A program made the position numbers and the translations under genes. A stretch of DNA of 33,360 nt from Acidobacteria bacterium UBA7540 (GTDB lineage Bacteria > Acidobacteriota > Terriglobia > UBA7540), in assembly GCA_002478145.1 (NCBI GenBank), contig DLMI01000040.1:1-33360 (forward strand). Direction: 5' to 3'. Positions within the stretch are counted from its first letter, which is position 1. Each line of letters opens with the position of its first letter. This document shows positions 7,683-14,861 of this stretch, one piece after another. The notes under the pieces are model-generated. The model did no database searches. It was not told where the DNA came from and saw only the letters and a program-made list of their open reading frames with translations.

Positions 7683-7833
7683 CAGGATTCAGGATTCAGG
7701 ATTCGGGATTCAGGAAAACAACTCCGTCGCGAGAAGTGTGTCGTAATTTGGGCTGGTTTCGCGGCGCACGATGATTTCCCACGCATTCGCCATCTTCCGA
7801 GCCTGAATCCTGACTCCTGAATCCTGAATCCTG
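7683..7833. repeat. Inverted gene-boundary arrays, word GGATTCA / TGAATCC
   Basis: The left arm 7683-7713 is repeated CAGGATT. The right arm 7802-7833 is its reverse complement (CCTGAATCC words), and about 88 bp lie between. On the minus strand the array starts 2 bases after the ketosynthase TGA. Confidence 0.8.
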
Positions 7834-7835
7834 CC

Positions 7836-9089
7836 TCATTCAAATTTTCGAATCAGCAGCACGGCATTGAGCCCGCCGAAGGCAAAGGAATTTGAGACGG
7901 CCACGCGGACTGGTTTCTCGCGCGCCTGGTTGGGAACATAGTCCAGGTCGCACTCGGGATCCGGCCGGGTATAATTGGCCGTGGGGGGGATCACTCCGCG
8001 CTCCGAGGCCATAACCGTCGCCGCCAGTTCGATTGCCCCCGTGGCGCCCATGGCGTGACCATGCATTGACTTTGTGGAACTGATCGCGAGCTTGCGAGCG
8101 TGGTCCCCAAACACGGTTTTGATCACCTGCGTTTCGGTCACGTCATTCAGGCGCGTCCCGGTGCCATGGGCATTGATATAATCCACTTCGTCCGGAGCAA
8201 CCTGGGCTTCCTCGAGGGCCATGCGAACCGCGCGGGCCGGTCCATCGACCGAAGGCTGGGTGATGTGGCCGGCGTCTGAACTCAGGCCATAACCGGAGAT
8301 TTCCACAGGCATCCTGGCCCCGCGTTTCTTCGCATGTTCCAGTTCTTCGAGGAGGAGCATCGCGGCGCCTTCGCCCATCACGAAACCCTCGCGATCCGCC
8401 GAGAACGGCCGGCAGGCCCGGCTGGGATCACCCTCCCCGATCGCCAAAACGCGGACCGACTCCCAAGAGCGAATCATGCCGTAGGTAATCGGGGCCTCAC
8501 TGCCTCCGGCTAGCATAATATCCGCCATCCCGTACTTGATGAGGTGGAATGCCTCCCCAATCGCATGGCCGGAGGAGGAACAAGCCGTGGCTGTTGTAAA
8601 CGAAGGCCCCTGCGCCCCAAATTCCATGCAGATCTGCGAAGTCGCAGCGCTATGCATCATTTTGGGGATAGTGAAAGGATGAAGCCGCGTCGCCTGATGG
8701 CCATAGAGGCTGAGGTATCCGCTATCCAGGGTATTCGCGCCAGCCATGCCGGTGCCGCTTACCACGCCGAAGCGGGGACGCTCTTCCTCGCGGACCTCTA
8801 TTCCGCTCGAGCTCATCGCTTCCTGGGCAGCCAGCAAACCAAACTGGCTGAAGCGATCTAACAAATCAAGCCGCTTAGCAGGAAAGTAATCCGCGGGATT
8901 GTAATCCGGGACTTCGGCAGCAATCTGAACCGATAGGGAGGAGGGATCAAATTGGCAGATGCGGCGAACTGCCGAGCGGGCCTCGAGCAAGTTCCGAAAA
9001 AAGACTTCGGAATCTTTTCCTGCGGAAGCAAAGACTCCAATACCGGTAATGACGACTCTTCGCACGTTTCGCCCCTGTGATCGGATCAC
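7836..9089 (-). CDS. Beta-ketoacyl-ACP synthase II-like ketosynthase
   Basis: A 417-aa KAS II/FabF-type condensing enzyme, joining malonyl-ACP to an acyl chain with loss of CO2. The full catalytic set is present: C170 in TATACSSSGHA, H308 in NAHGTGT, K340 and H345 in STKSMHGHAMGA, plus the C-terminal NSFAFGGLN loop. The listed GTG start (9089) overlaps the ACP stop as GTGA, suggesting translational coupling. A GTG at 9065 is an alternative that would give the usual short VRRVVITG N-terminus (409 aa). It lies beside a dedicated ACP and apart from other fatty-acid genes, so I read it as a specialised pathway enzyme, not the housekeeping fabF. Confidence 0.9.
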   Translation of the reverse strand: MIRSQGRNVRRVVITGIGVFASAGKDSEVFFRNLLEARSAVRRICQFDPSSLSVQIAAEVPDYNPADYFPAKRLDLLDRFSQFGLLAAQEAMSSSGIEVREEERPRFGVVSGTGMAGANTLDSGYLSLYGHQATRLHPFTIPKMMHSAATSQICMEFGAQGPSFTTATACSSSGHAIGEAFHLIKYGMADIMLAGGSEAPITYGMIRSWESVRVLAIGEGDPSRACRPFSADREGFVMGEGAAMLLLEELEHAKKRGARMPVEISGYGLSSDAGHITQPSVDGPARAVRMALEEAQVAPDEVDYINAHGTGTRLNDVTETQVIKTVFGDHARKLAISSTKSMHGHAMGATGAIELAATVMASERGVIPPTANYTRPDPECDLDYVPNQAREKPVRVAVSNSFAFGGLNAVLLIRKFE

Positions 9090-9379
9090 CTGGCCGTGGC
9101 GGCTGGGGCCTCGCCCTTGGCCATCGCCACGAGATCGGAGATGTCCTTTCCCTCCAAGACTCGTGTCAGACTATCCACCACCTGGCGGACCGACCGCATG
9201 TTTTGCGCAACCGAGTCCGGGATATCAATCTTGAATTCCTCTTCCAGGGCGAAGAGGATATTAACTCCGTCCAGCGAGTCGATACCCAATTCCGCAAACT
9301 TCGAATCCACGGTGATCTTGCTCGGATCCAAGTGCTGTTCGCGGGCAATAATCTCAATCACTTTCTGGGTTGTATCCAT
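9086..9379 (-). CDS. Acyl carrier protein
   Basis: A 97-aa carrier protein. The phosphopantetheine attachment serine is S35 in the motif ELGIDSLDGVN, where a housekeeping ACP would have DSLDTVE; helix II continues with ILFALEEEFKIDIPD. The C-terminus is extended by about 15 residues ending in Ala-rich APAATAR. It starts at ATG 9379 with a strong GAGGAG site 6 bases upstream. It lies 42 bp after the receiver-only regulator and overlaps the ketosynthase gene by 4 bp. It would carry the growing or activated acyl chain as a thioester for the neighbouring enzymes. Confidence 0.92.
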   Translation of the reverse strand: MDTTQKVIEIIAREQHLDPSKITVDSKFAELGIDSLDGVNILFALEEEFKIDIPDSVAQNMRSVRQVVDSLTRVLEGKDISDLVAMAKGEAPAATAR

Positions 9380-9421
9380 TTCAGCTCCTCGTGATTTGGA
9401 GGTATGCTCTCTCAGGTGCTC

Positions 9422-9808
9422 CTAAGTGGAAATGCCGATGGGATTCCTTTCAGTCAGTTGGGAGACAACCTGAAGCAATTCGGAAAGGCGAAAGGGCTTG
9501 TCAAGCAGCGCATACGCGCCCAAGTCTCTGGCTAATTTCCTCTCTGCGGTACTGATGAAGGAAGACATGAGTACGATTTGGTGTTTGGCATTTTGCTTTC
9601 GGAGGTTTCGAAGCAGGTCTAAGCCCGACTCGTTGGGCATGTGCAGATCGGCGATGATGATGGGGCAGTCATCATCCCGCGCCAACGCCTCTCGTGCCGC
9701 CAACCCGTCGGCTACCGCCTCCACTTGCAGATATCCATTGGCTTCCAAGACCTCACATAATAGGTCCCGGCTCTCCGGGTCATCGTCAACAACGAGGATT
9801 CTGCCCAC
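9422..9808 (-). CDS. Receiver-only response regulator (CheY-like)
   Basis: A 128-aa stand-alone receiver domain with no output domain. The acidic pocket is D8-D9-D10, the phospho-acceptor D54 (IIADLHMP), the switch serine S82 (VLMSSF), and the conserved lysine K104 (LDKPF). It starts at GTG 9808, with GGAG 10 bases upstream. It is the first gene after a good sigma54-type promoter (9848-9863) and precedes ACP and ketosynthase, so it is likely expressed with them. It may act as a phosphate sink or partner of the histidine kinase at 13039-14637, which already has a separate NtrC-type regulator. Function is inferred. Confidence 0.85.
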   Translation of the reverse strand: MGRILVVDDDPESRDLLCEVLEANGYLQVEAVADGLAAREALARDDDCPIIIADLHMPNESGLDLLRNLRKQNAKHQIVLMSSFISTAERKLARDLGAYALLDKPFRLSELLQVVSQLTERNPIGIST

Positions 9809-9847
9809 TGAAAGTACACTCCAAATGCTTTACCAATATAGGTAAAG

Positions 9848-9863
9848 GCAAAATGATTGCCAA
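9848..9863 (-). promoter_or_regulatory. Sigma54 (-24/-12) promoter
   Basis: On the minus strand the sequence reads TTGGCA-N6-TTGC, with exactly 10 bases between the -24 GG and the -12 GC, matching the RpoN consensus TGGCAC-N5-TTGC except for one base. The predicted start near 9837 leaves a leader of about 29 nt before the receiver gene at 9808. A palindrome TTTACC-N6-GGTAAA (9829-9846) overlaps the predicted start site. An NtrC-type activator is encoded about 1.6 kb upstream. Confidence 0.6.
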
Positions 9864-9937
9864 GATTCGATCATCTTTCTAACTTGTTGGTATAATTGAG
9901 GTTGTACGACGCGGTTGACGTCTCGACGCAGATTATG

Positions 9938-9952
9938 GTTGCCAAAAGCAAC
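9938..9952. promoter_or_regulatory. Candidate activator site GTTGC-N5-GCAAC
   Basis: A perfect 5-bp inverted repeat centred about 108 bp upstream of the predicted sigma54 start site, at a distance usual for enhancer-binding protein sites. The stretch 9864-10087 holds no credible gene; a 67-codon frame across it overlaps the promoter. Confidence 0.25.
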
Positions 9953-10087
9953 GTCTACTGTATCAAAATGCCACACATTATAGACCTTCGGCCTGACGCG
10001 CGTCGGAGCGCCGATTCTGATTCGTTTGCTCACGTTCTGTGGCCACTGTAATGGAAAGAAGAAGAACAGGTTAGAGGAATCCCGATG

Positions 10088-10146
10088 GTTAACCTCTGGT
10101 GTGGCAAAAAGCCACAGGTGGTTCCTGCCTGCAGGCAGAGGTTAAC
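10088..10146. repeat. Nested palindromic element (three-way-junction fold)
   Basis: The outer 11-bp perfect inverted repeat GTTAACCTCTG (10088-10098) / CAGAGGTTAAC (10136-10146) encloses two further hairpins. One is TGTGGC-AAAAA-GCCACA (10100-10116); the other is the 14-bp palindrome CTGCCTGCAGGCAG (10125-10138), which partly overlaps the outer arm. It lies just 3' of the radical SAM gene on that gene's strand. It may be a terminator-like RNA, a mobile palindrome, or an activator site. Confidence 0.6.
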
Positions 10147-10164
10147 TCAGCACTCACTTTCGTT

Positions 10165-11190
10165 TCAGATTATGCGCAGGAAATTCAGCCCTGACTCGAG
10201 GGCCAGCATAGGACTGTTGGTGAAGGCGCTGACTTCGTAAGGGCAACCGATCTTACAACCCTCACAAAAGTCCCAAAGCGTGGACTCCTGGGCGATGATT
10301 TGTCGGGCAGCTTCCGAAGCGAAGATTTCCTTCAGAGGCGCCTGGGATTTGTGAAGAGTCTTAAATGCGCAAGGGAGATGGATGGAACCATCCGGCTTCA
10401 TGGAAATCAACTTGGAAGGATGCCGGCACGGGAAGCTGGGGCCGAATCCGCCATTTCGGTAGAAGGTATAGTAGTGGGAATAGAAACGCACGTTCTTGGG
10501 ATAGGCGCCGCGCAACTCACGCAAAAACAATTCCACCTTGTCGATTTCCTTCCCGTGCAATTCCGCGTCGGGGAGCATCTCTCCGTCCCGCATCACGTTG
10601 TGGATGGCTTCCGGGTGCAACACCAGGTCCCGTTGCTTCGAAAACTCAGCCAGCTCGGGAAGGTCTTCGAGGTTTTCCAGGTTTACGGCGGCGTTGATCT
10701 GCGTGCTGAAGGGTTTTCGCTTGGTCAAAACGAATTCGAGGTTGGCAATGATCTTGGGGAGAGCGTCGATGCCCCGGCGCTTGGCAAAGCGCTGCGGGTT
10801 GAGTGAATCAATGGAGACTTCGAGCATGCCGAGCCGCGCCACGCCCTCCGCGTACTTCCGGATGAGGAGACCGTTGGTGGGCATGGAGGTCCACATACCC
10901 TTGTCCTCGGCGTAGGCGATGTAATCGCAGGTATGGGGATTCAGCAGCGGCTCGCCACCCGAGAAACTGAGCGCAAAGATACCCATCCCGCAGAATTCGT
11001 CAATGCGCTGGAAGATACGCTCGCGAACCGCCCGACTTTGCAGGTCGTTAAACTTTCCCTCTTCGCCGAAAATGCAATACTCGCAAAACATATTGCACAT
11101 CAGCGTGGTTTCGAACATCACCATGTAAGGGAGTTTGAACCCCGACCCGAGGTGCTTCAAAGCGCATTTGGCGATGTAGGTATACTTCAT
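10165..11190 (-). CDS. Radical SAM enzyme with C-terminal cysteine-rich (SPASM-like) region
   Basis: A 341-aa radical SAM protein. The [4Fe-4S] motif is C32-x3-C36-x2-C39 (CNMFCEYC), followed by the SAM-binding FSGGEPLLNP and SMPTNGLLI segments. Additional cysteines towards the end (FPCRHP, LPCAFK, FCEGCKIGCPYE) suggest an auxiliary cluster, as in SPASM/twitch-type enzymes. It resembles HpnH-like and other lipid- or peptide-modifying radical SAM proteins, but I cannot assign a substrate. It starts at ATG 11190. It lies between the NtrC-type regulator and the sigma54-driven acyl-carrier genes, consistent with modifying the cluster's product or an acyl intermediate (inference). Confidence 0.85.
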   Translation of the reverse strand: MKYTYIAKCALKHLGSGFKLPYMVMFETTLMCNMFCEYCIFGEEGKFNDLQSRAVRERIFQRIDEFCGMGIFALSFSGGEPLLNPHTCDYIAYAEDKGMWTSMPTNGLLIRKYAEGVARLGMLEVSIDSLNPQRFAKRRGIDALPKIIANLEFVLTKRKPFSTQINAAVNLENLEDLPELAEFSKQRDLVLHPEAIHNVMRDGEMLPDAELHGKEIDKVELFLRELRGAYPKNVRFYSHYYTFYRNGGFGPSFPCRHPSKLISMKPDGSIHLPCAFKTLHKSQAPLKEIFASEAARQIIAQESTLWDFCEGCKIGCPYEVSAFTNSPMLALESGLNFLRII

Positions 11191-11280
11191 GGCATGCCCT
11201 GAGTTGTCGGCAGGGACAAACGTCTATCCTGCTAAGTACCACCCAACGTCGATTAAGCCCTCACCCAGGATACCGCAATT

Positions 11281-11414
11281 CCAGGGAACAGGGAACAGGT
11301 TACAGGGAATAGGGAACAGAGGGGACACGGGGGACATTAGGCGAAAAGCTGTTCTCTGTTCCTTTGCCCTGCAACCTGTTCCCTGTAACCTGTTCCCTAT
11401 TCCCTGTTCCCTGT
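11281..11414. repeat. Inverted gene-boundary arrays, word CAGGGAA / TTCCCTG
   Basis: The left arm 11281-11320 is repeated CAGGGAACAGGGAA. The right arm 11349-11414 is complementary (CTGTTCCCTGTAACC words). The right arm begins 1 base after the TAA of the sigma54 regulator gene on the minus strand. The arrays occupy most of the 11191-11415 spacer. Confidence 0.8.
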
Positions 11415-11415
11415 G

Positions 11416-12807
11416 TTATATCCTGATCTTATACTCCTCAATCTTCCTGTACAGGGTTCGCCGATTGATTCCAAGAATCGAAGCGGTTCTAACCTTGTTA
11501 CCGCCAGTGACCTTCAAAACATGCGTCAGATAGCGCTTTTCCATCTCGTCAAGGGAGGGCAACTCCGCGTAGAAGCTCTCCAAGCGATTGTCCTCACGCG
11601 AGCCCCCGCACACCTTGGGAGGCAGATTTTCTGGCGCAATGAAGCCGGTGCGCGTCAGCGCCGCAGCCGCCTCGAGGGCATTCTCGAGCTCGCGGACATT
11701 CCCCGGCCATTCATAGCTCATCAAAGCGGAAAGCGCGTAAGGAGAAATCGAGAACCCTCTTCCCCGCTCGCCTCCGAACTTCTTCAGGAAATGCTCAACC
11801 AGCAGCGGGATATCTTCCAGGCGCGCGCGCAGGGGTGGGATGTCAATTTCGATCACCCGCAACCTGTAGTAAAGGTCCTGCCGGAATTTGCCTTCCTCGA
11901 CAAGTGCAGCCAGGTCGCGGTTACTGGCGGCGATGATCCGAACGTCCACCTTGATCACTTGGTTGCTGCCGATCCGCCGCACTTCCTGTTCCTCCAGGGT
12001 CCTCAGGACTTTCACCTGGAGAGCGGGACTCATCTCGCTGACCTCGTCCAGAAAGACGGTGCCGTCGCTAGCCTCCTCGAAGATGCCCCGCTTGTTCTCG
12101 ACGGCCCCCGTAAATGAGCCGCGCACATGCCCGAAAAGCTCCGTCTCCAGCAGCGATTCCGCCAGCCCGCCGCAGTTGACGGCATAAAACCGTTCCGCAA
12201 CTCTGGGCCCGTTACAGTGAATGGCTCGTGCGACAAGTTCCTTTCCTGTCCCACTCTCCCCGCAAATCAGAACCGTGGAACGCGAGTCGGCTACCATCGC
12301 AATCTTCTTGTAGACTTCGAGCATCTTCGGGCTTCGGCCCACCAGGCTGGAGAGCTGTCCCTGGCTCTCAAGCTGCCGCTTCAGGTTACGGTTTTCACGG
12401 ACCAGCTTCCGGTTGCCAAGGGCACGGTCGACCTGCAATAAGACTTCATCAATCTTGAAGGGCTTTGAGATGTAGTCAAAGGCTCCTGCCTTGACGGCTT
12501 CGATGGCGGTTTCCATGCTTCCGAACGCGGTGATCAGGATCACCTCGGACTCCGGTTGGATCCTCTTGTAGGCGCGCAACACGTCAAGTCCGTTCAGACT
12601 CGTTCCCAGCCTCATGTCGCTGATAATGACGTCGAACAGTTCCTGCTTCCCAACTTCGAGGGCCTCCTCGCCGCTGGAAGATGTGACAACGCGATAGCCC
12701 TCCTCGCCCAGGATCTCCCGCAACAGTTCCAGTGTCTCGGCGTCATCATCCACCACCAGGATGTTGGCGCCAGCCCGCTTCGAAGCCTCGTCCGCTCTTT
12801 CAATCAT
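11416..12807 (-). CDS. NtrC-family sigma54-dependent response regulator
   Basis: A 463-aa enhancer-binding protein. I use the ATG at 12807 because a GGAG lies 7 bases upstream; a TTG at 12819 overlaps that site. Receiver domain: D64 phospho-acceptor (IISDMRLG), K115 (ISKPF). AAA+ domain: Walker A GESGTGKE (183-190), Walker B TVFLDE (250-255), and the sigma54-contact loop GSFTGA (230-235), where most homologues have GAFTGA. The C-terminal Fis-type helix-turn-helix is near 425-463 (GNKVRTASILGINRRTLYRKI). It follows the histidine kinase gene and is its probable partner; a sigma54 promoter downstream (9848-9863) is the probable target. Confidence 0.93.
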   Translation of the reverse strand: MIERADEASKRAGANILVVDDDAETLELLREILGEEGYRVVTSSSGEEALEVGKQELFDVIISDMRLGTSLNGLDVLRAYKRIQPESEVILITAFGSMETAIEAVKAGAFDYISKPFKIDEVLLQVDRALGNRKLVRENRNLKRQLESQGQLSSLVGRSPKMLEVYKKIAMVADSRSTVLICGESGTGKELVARAIHCNGPRVAERFYAVNCGGLAESLLETELFGHVRGSFTGAVENKRGIFEEASDGTVFLDEVSEMSPALQVKVLRTLEEQEVRRIGSNQVIKVDVRIIAASNRDLAALVEEGKFRQDLYYRLRVIEIDIPPLRARLEDIPLLVEHFLKKFGGERGRGFSISPYALSALMSYEWPGNVRELENALEAAAALTRTGFIAPENLPPKVCGGSREDNRLESFYAELPSLDEMEKRYLTHVLKVTGGNKVRTASILGINRRTLYRKIEEYKIRI

Positions 12808-12854
12808 TGCAGTCTCCAAATTTCCTACCCTTCACAATGGGACCGGGCTCGCGA

Positions 12855-12928
12855 CCCCCTCACCCGGCCCGCCCCGGCTGGCGAAAACGCCGGCGGCGGG
12901 CCACCCTCTCCCCCAAGGGGGAGAGGGC
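12855..12928. repeat. Dispersed CCCTCACCCGGCCCGC double-hairpin repeat, copy 1
   Basis: A GC-rich unit with a long hairpin (GGCCCGCC...GGCGGGCC, loop near GGCGAAAACGCC) followed by CCCTCTCCCCCAAGGGGGAGAGGG. A second copy at 25131-25198 has different stem bases but keeps the pairing. It occupies the kinase-regulator spacer. Confidence 0.7.
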
Positions 12929-13002
12929 TCGCCCTTCCCTCAAGCCCAGAGGGCCAAGGTGCACACAGCAAGAAAAACCAGCACAAATGTAGAAACTCCA
13001 GT

Positions 13003-13022
13003 GGCCGGGGCAAGCCCCGGCC
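13003..13022. repeat. GC-rich hairpin GGCCGGGGC/GCCCCGGCC
   Basis: A perfect 9-bp inverted repeat with a 2-nt spacer, directly downstream of the histidine kinase stop. It resembles the AGCCCCGCC hairpin at 33230-33249. Confidence 0.55.
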
Positions 13023-13038
13023 GTACGAACTTCATCCT

Positions 13039-14637
13039 TTACCCTTTGCTACTTTCCAGCGCCGATCCTACCGCAACGCCGACTACCTCTGCCTTCTCGC
13101 GGCAATCGACGGGCAAAACCAAGGTAAAGGTAGTTCCTTGCCCAGGCTTGCTTTCCACGTAAATGGTACCGCCATGCTGACGAATGATCTGGTCGCAAAT
13201 CGCAAGGCCCAGGCCGGTTCCTGTCCCCATCCGTTTGGTTGTAAACATGGGGTCGAAGACATGGGCCATGGTATCCGGCGACATGCCCGCGCCATTGTCC
13301 GCTACACGGACGGCAACTCCCCGCGCATCTCCATTCGCCAGCCGAGTTTCAATCCGCAGTTCGCCTCCCCGTGGCATCGCATCCATACTGTTATTGATGA
13401 GGTTTAAGAAAACTTGCTGCAAATACCCGCCATCCCCGTAAATCTTCGGACAATCCTTCGCAAGGCCCAGCTTGACGTTGATCTTCCTAAGTTGCAGGGC
13501 GGGAGAGGAAAGAAGCACCACCTCCTCCACTACGCGCCGAAGGTCCACCAGTTCGATTTTCAATTCAAACTTGCGGCTCCACGAAAGCAGTTGCTTGACG
13601 GTCCGCACAATGTTGTCAATTTGCTTTTCGATGATCTGGAGCCGCCGGCTTGTGGATGGGTCAGCATCTTTTCGGCGCGCGAGCAACTGCACGTGTCCGG
13701 ATATGGAATTAAGCGGCGTCCCGATTTCGTGGGCCAGGCTGGCGGCGAGCTGGCCGGCGACGGCCAATCGCTCTGAGCGCGCCAGCTTCTTCTGGGTCTC
13801 GAAAAGCTCTTCGTTGATGCGCCGCAACTCTTCATTGGCCTCTGCCAGCCCTGCCGTGGCTTCCTGAACTTTGCGTTCTAATTCGGTATTGAAATTCTCA
13901 ATCCGGCGCAGCATCCTGTTCAGGTGCGCCGCGAGCATGCCAATCTCATCCAAGCTTCGCAGGCTAGCCCGGACGTTGAGCTGCCCCTTTTCAGCCCCTT
14001 CCATGACGCGAATCATATCCTTCACCGGAGCCCTTACCGCCCGCAAGAAGAAGATATGAACCACCAGAATGACCACCACCAGGCTCGCCAACATCAGCAG
14101 CAGGTTGCGGATCACCAACTGGCGGGTCACCACACTGGTGTGCGACTTAGAGACCTTCAGATTCAGACAACCCACCGGCTGACCCTCGGAAAGGATCGTC
14201 ACCCCCATAACCCAGAACTTGCCATTGTTGGTTTCAATCGCGAGGGACTCATCGTCCGGTCGCACGAACTCGTCGTATTTCTCAATACCGGGGATATTGT
14301 CCAACTCCAGGTGTTCTCCCTGAGGTGATGTCGTTGCCTCGAGACGGTGCGGCGAACCATGCACGTAAACATCCGCTTGGCGTACGCCCGGCAGGTCGCG
14401 CTGCATTTGCTTTAAGACTCGTTGAAGTTTCCCGGCGTCCTGAAGCGCGTCTTCGTTGACCAACTGGTGGGCCGTAGCTCTTGCCTGGGCCAATGTCTTG
14501 CTGAAGATCTCATCCTCAACTAGTTGCTGAGTTAGGAGCATCGCAATGTAAGTCGAGACCCCGACAACAGAGACAACCGCAACGGCGAATATAATGATAA
14601 TCTTGGTTTGGAGGCCAAAACGCGATTGAGTCATCAT
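13039..14637 (-). CDS. Membrane sensor histidine kinase
   Basis: A 532-aa NtrB/HisKA-type kinase. TM1 is at about residues 12-36, an extracytoplasmic sensor region of roughly 140 residues follows, and TM2 is at about 176-199. A HAMP segment (200-250) and a coiled coil (250-290, rich in EELRRINEEL) come next. The phospho-accepting H303 is in LAASLAHEIGTPLN. The ATPase domain has the N box (LNLINNSMDAM), G1 (VADNGAGMS) and G2 (GTGTGLGLAI). It starts at ATG 14637, with a second ATG immediately after. It precedes the NtrC-type regulator, the usual arrangement of a cognate pair. The signal is unknown. Confidence 0.92.
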   Translation of the reverse strand: MMTQSRFGLQTKIIIIFAVAVVSVVGVSTYIAMLLTQQLVEDEIFSKTLAQARATAHQLVNEDALQDAGKLQRVLKQMQRDLPGVRQADVYVHGSPHRLEATTSPQGEHLELDNIPGIEKYDEFVRPDDESLAIETNNGKFWVMGVTILSEGQPVGCLNLKVSKSHTSVVTRQLVIRNLLLMLASLVVVILVVHIFFLRAVRAPVKDMIRVMEGAEKGQLNVRASLRSLDEIGMLAAHLNRMLRRIENFNTELERKVQEATAGLAEANEELRRINEELFETQKKLARSERLAVAGQLAASLAHEIGTPLNSISGHVQLLARRKDADPSTSRRLQIIEKQIDNIVRTVKQLLSWSRKFELKIELVDLRRVVEEVVLLSSPALQLRKINVKLGLAKDCPKIYGDGGYLQQVFLNLINNSMDAMPRGGELRIETRLANGDARGVAVRVADNGAGMSPDTMAHVFDPMFTTKRMGTGTGLGLAICDQIIRQHGGTIYVESKPGQGTTFTLVLPVDCREKAEVVGVAVGSALESSKG

Positions 14638-14668
14638 AGGTTTGCCAAGCTGTCATTCTAGCATCGCA

Positions 14669-14685
14669 TGTGGCAAAAAGGAACA
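14669..14685. promoter_or_regulatory. Partial TGTGGC-N5-GCCACA-like site upstream of the kinase gene
   Basis: TGTGGCAAAAAGGAACA shares its first 12 bases with the perfect palindrome at 10100-10116. It lies about 32-48 bp upstream of the kinase start. It could be a weak activator or autoregulation site. The rest of 14638-14861 shows no clear element. Confidence 0.25.
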
Positions 14686-14861
14686 CTTGCTCAATTCGAG
14701 TAACTGCTTAATTCTAATGGGGTTATATTCTTAAGGTTTTCGGAAGCGGCGTAACTGGGCGCGAAAACACATTCTGATTGAATGGTTTCTGCGTCTCGCC
14801 TATTATGCGCAATTTGAGTTCGTGCCGGGGGCGACCATCCCGGTTGAACTGCAAGCAATAG

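Noticed and set aside
9830..10033. 67-codon minus-strand ORF upstream of the receiver gene
   Set aside because: It runs through the sigma54 promoter, has no recognisable motif and no ribosome binding site; the promoter is the better explanation.
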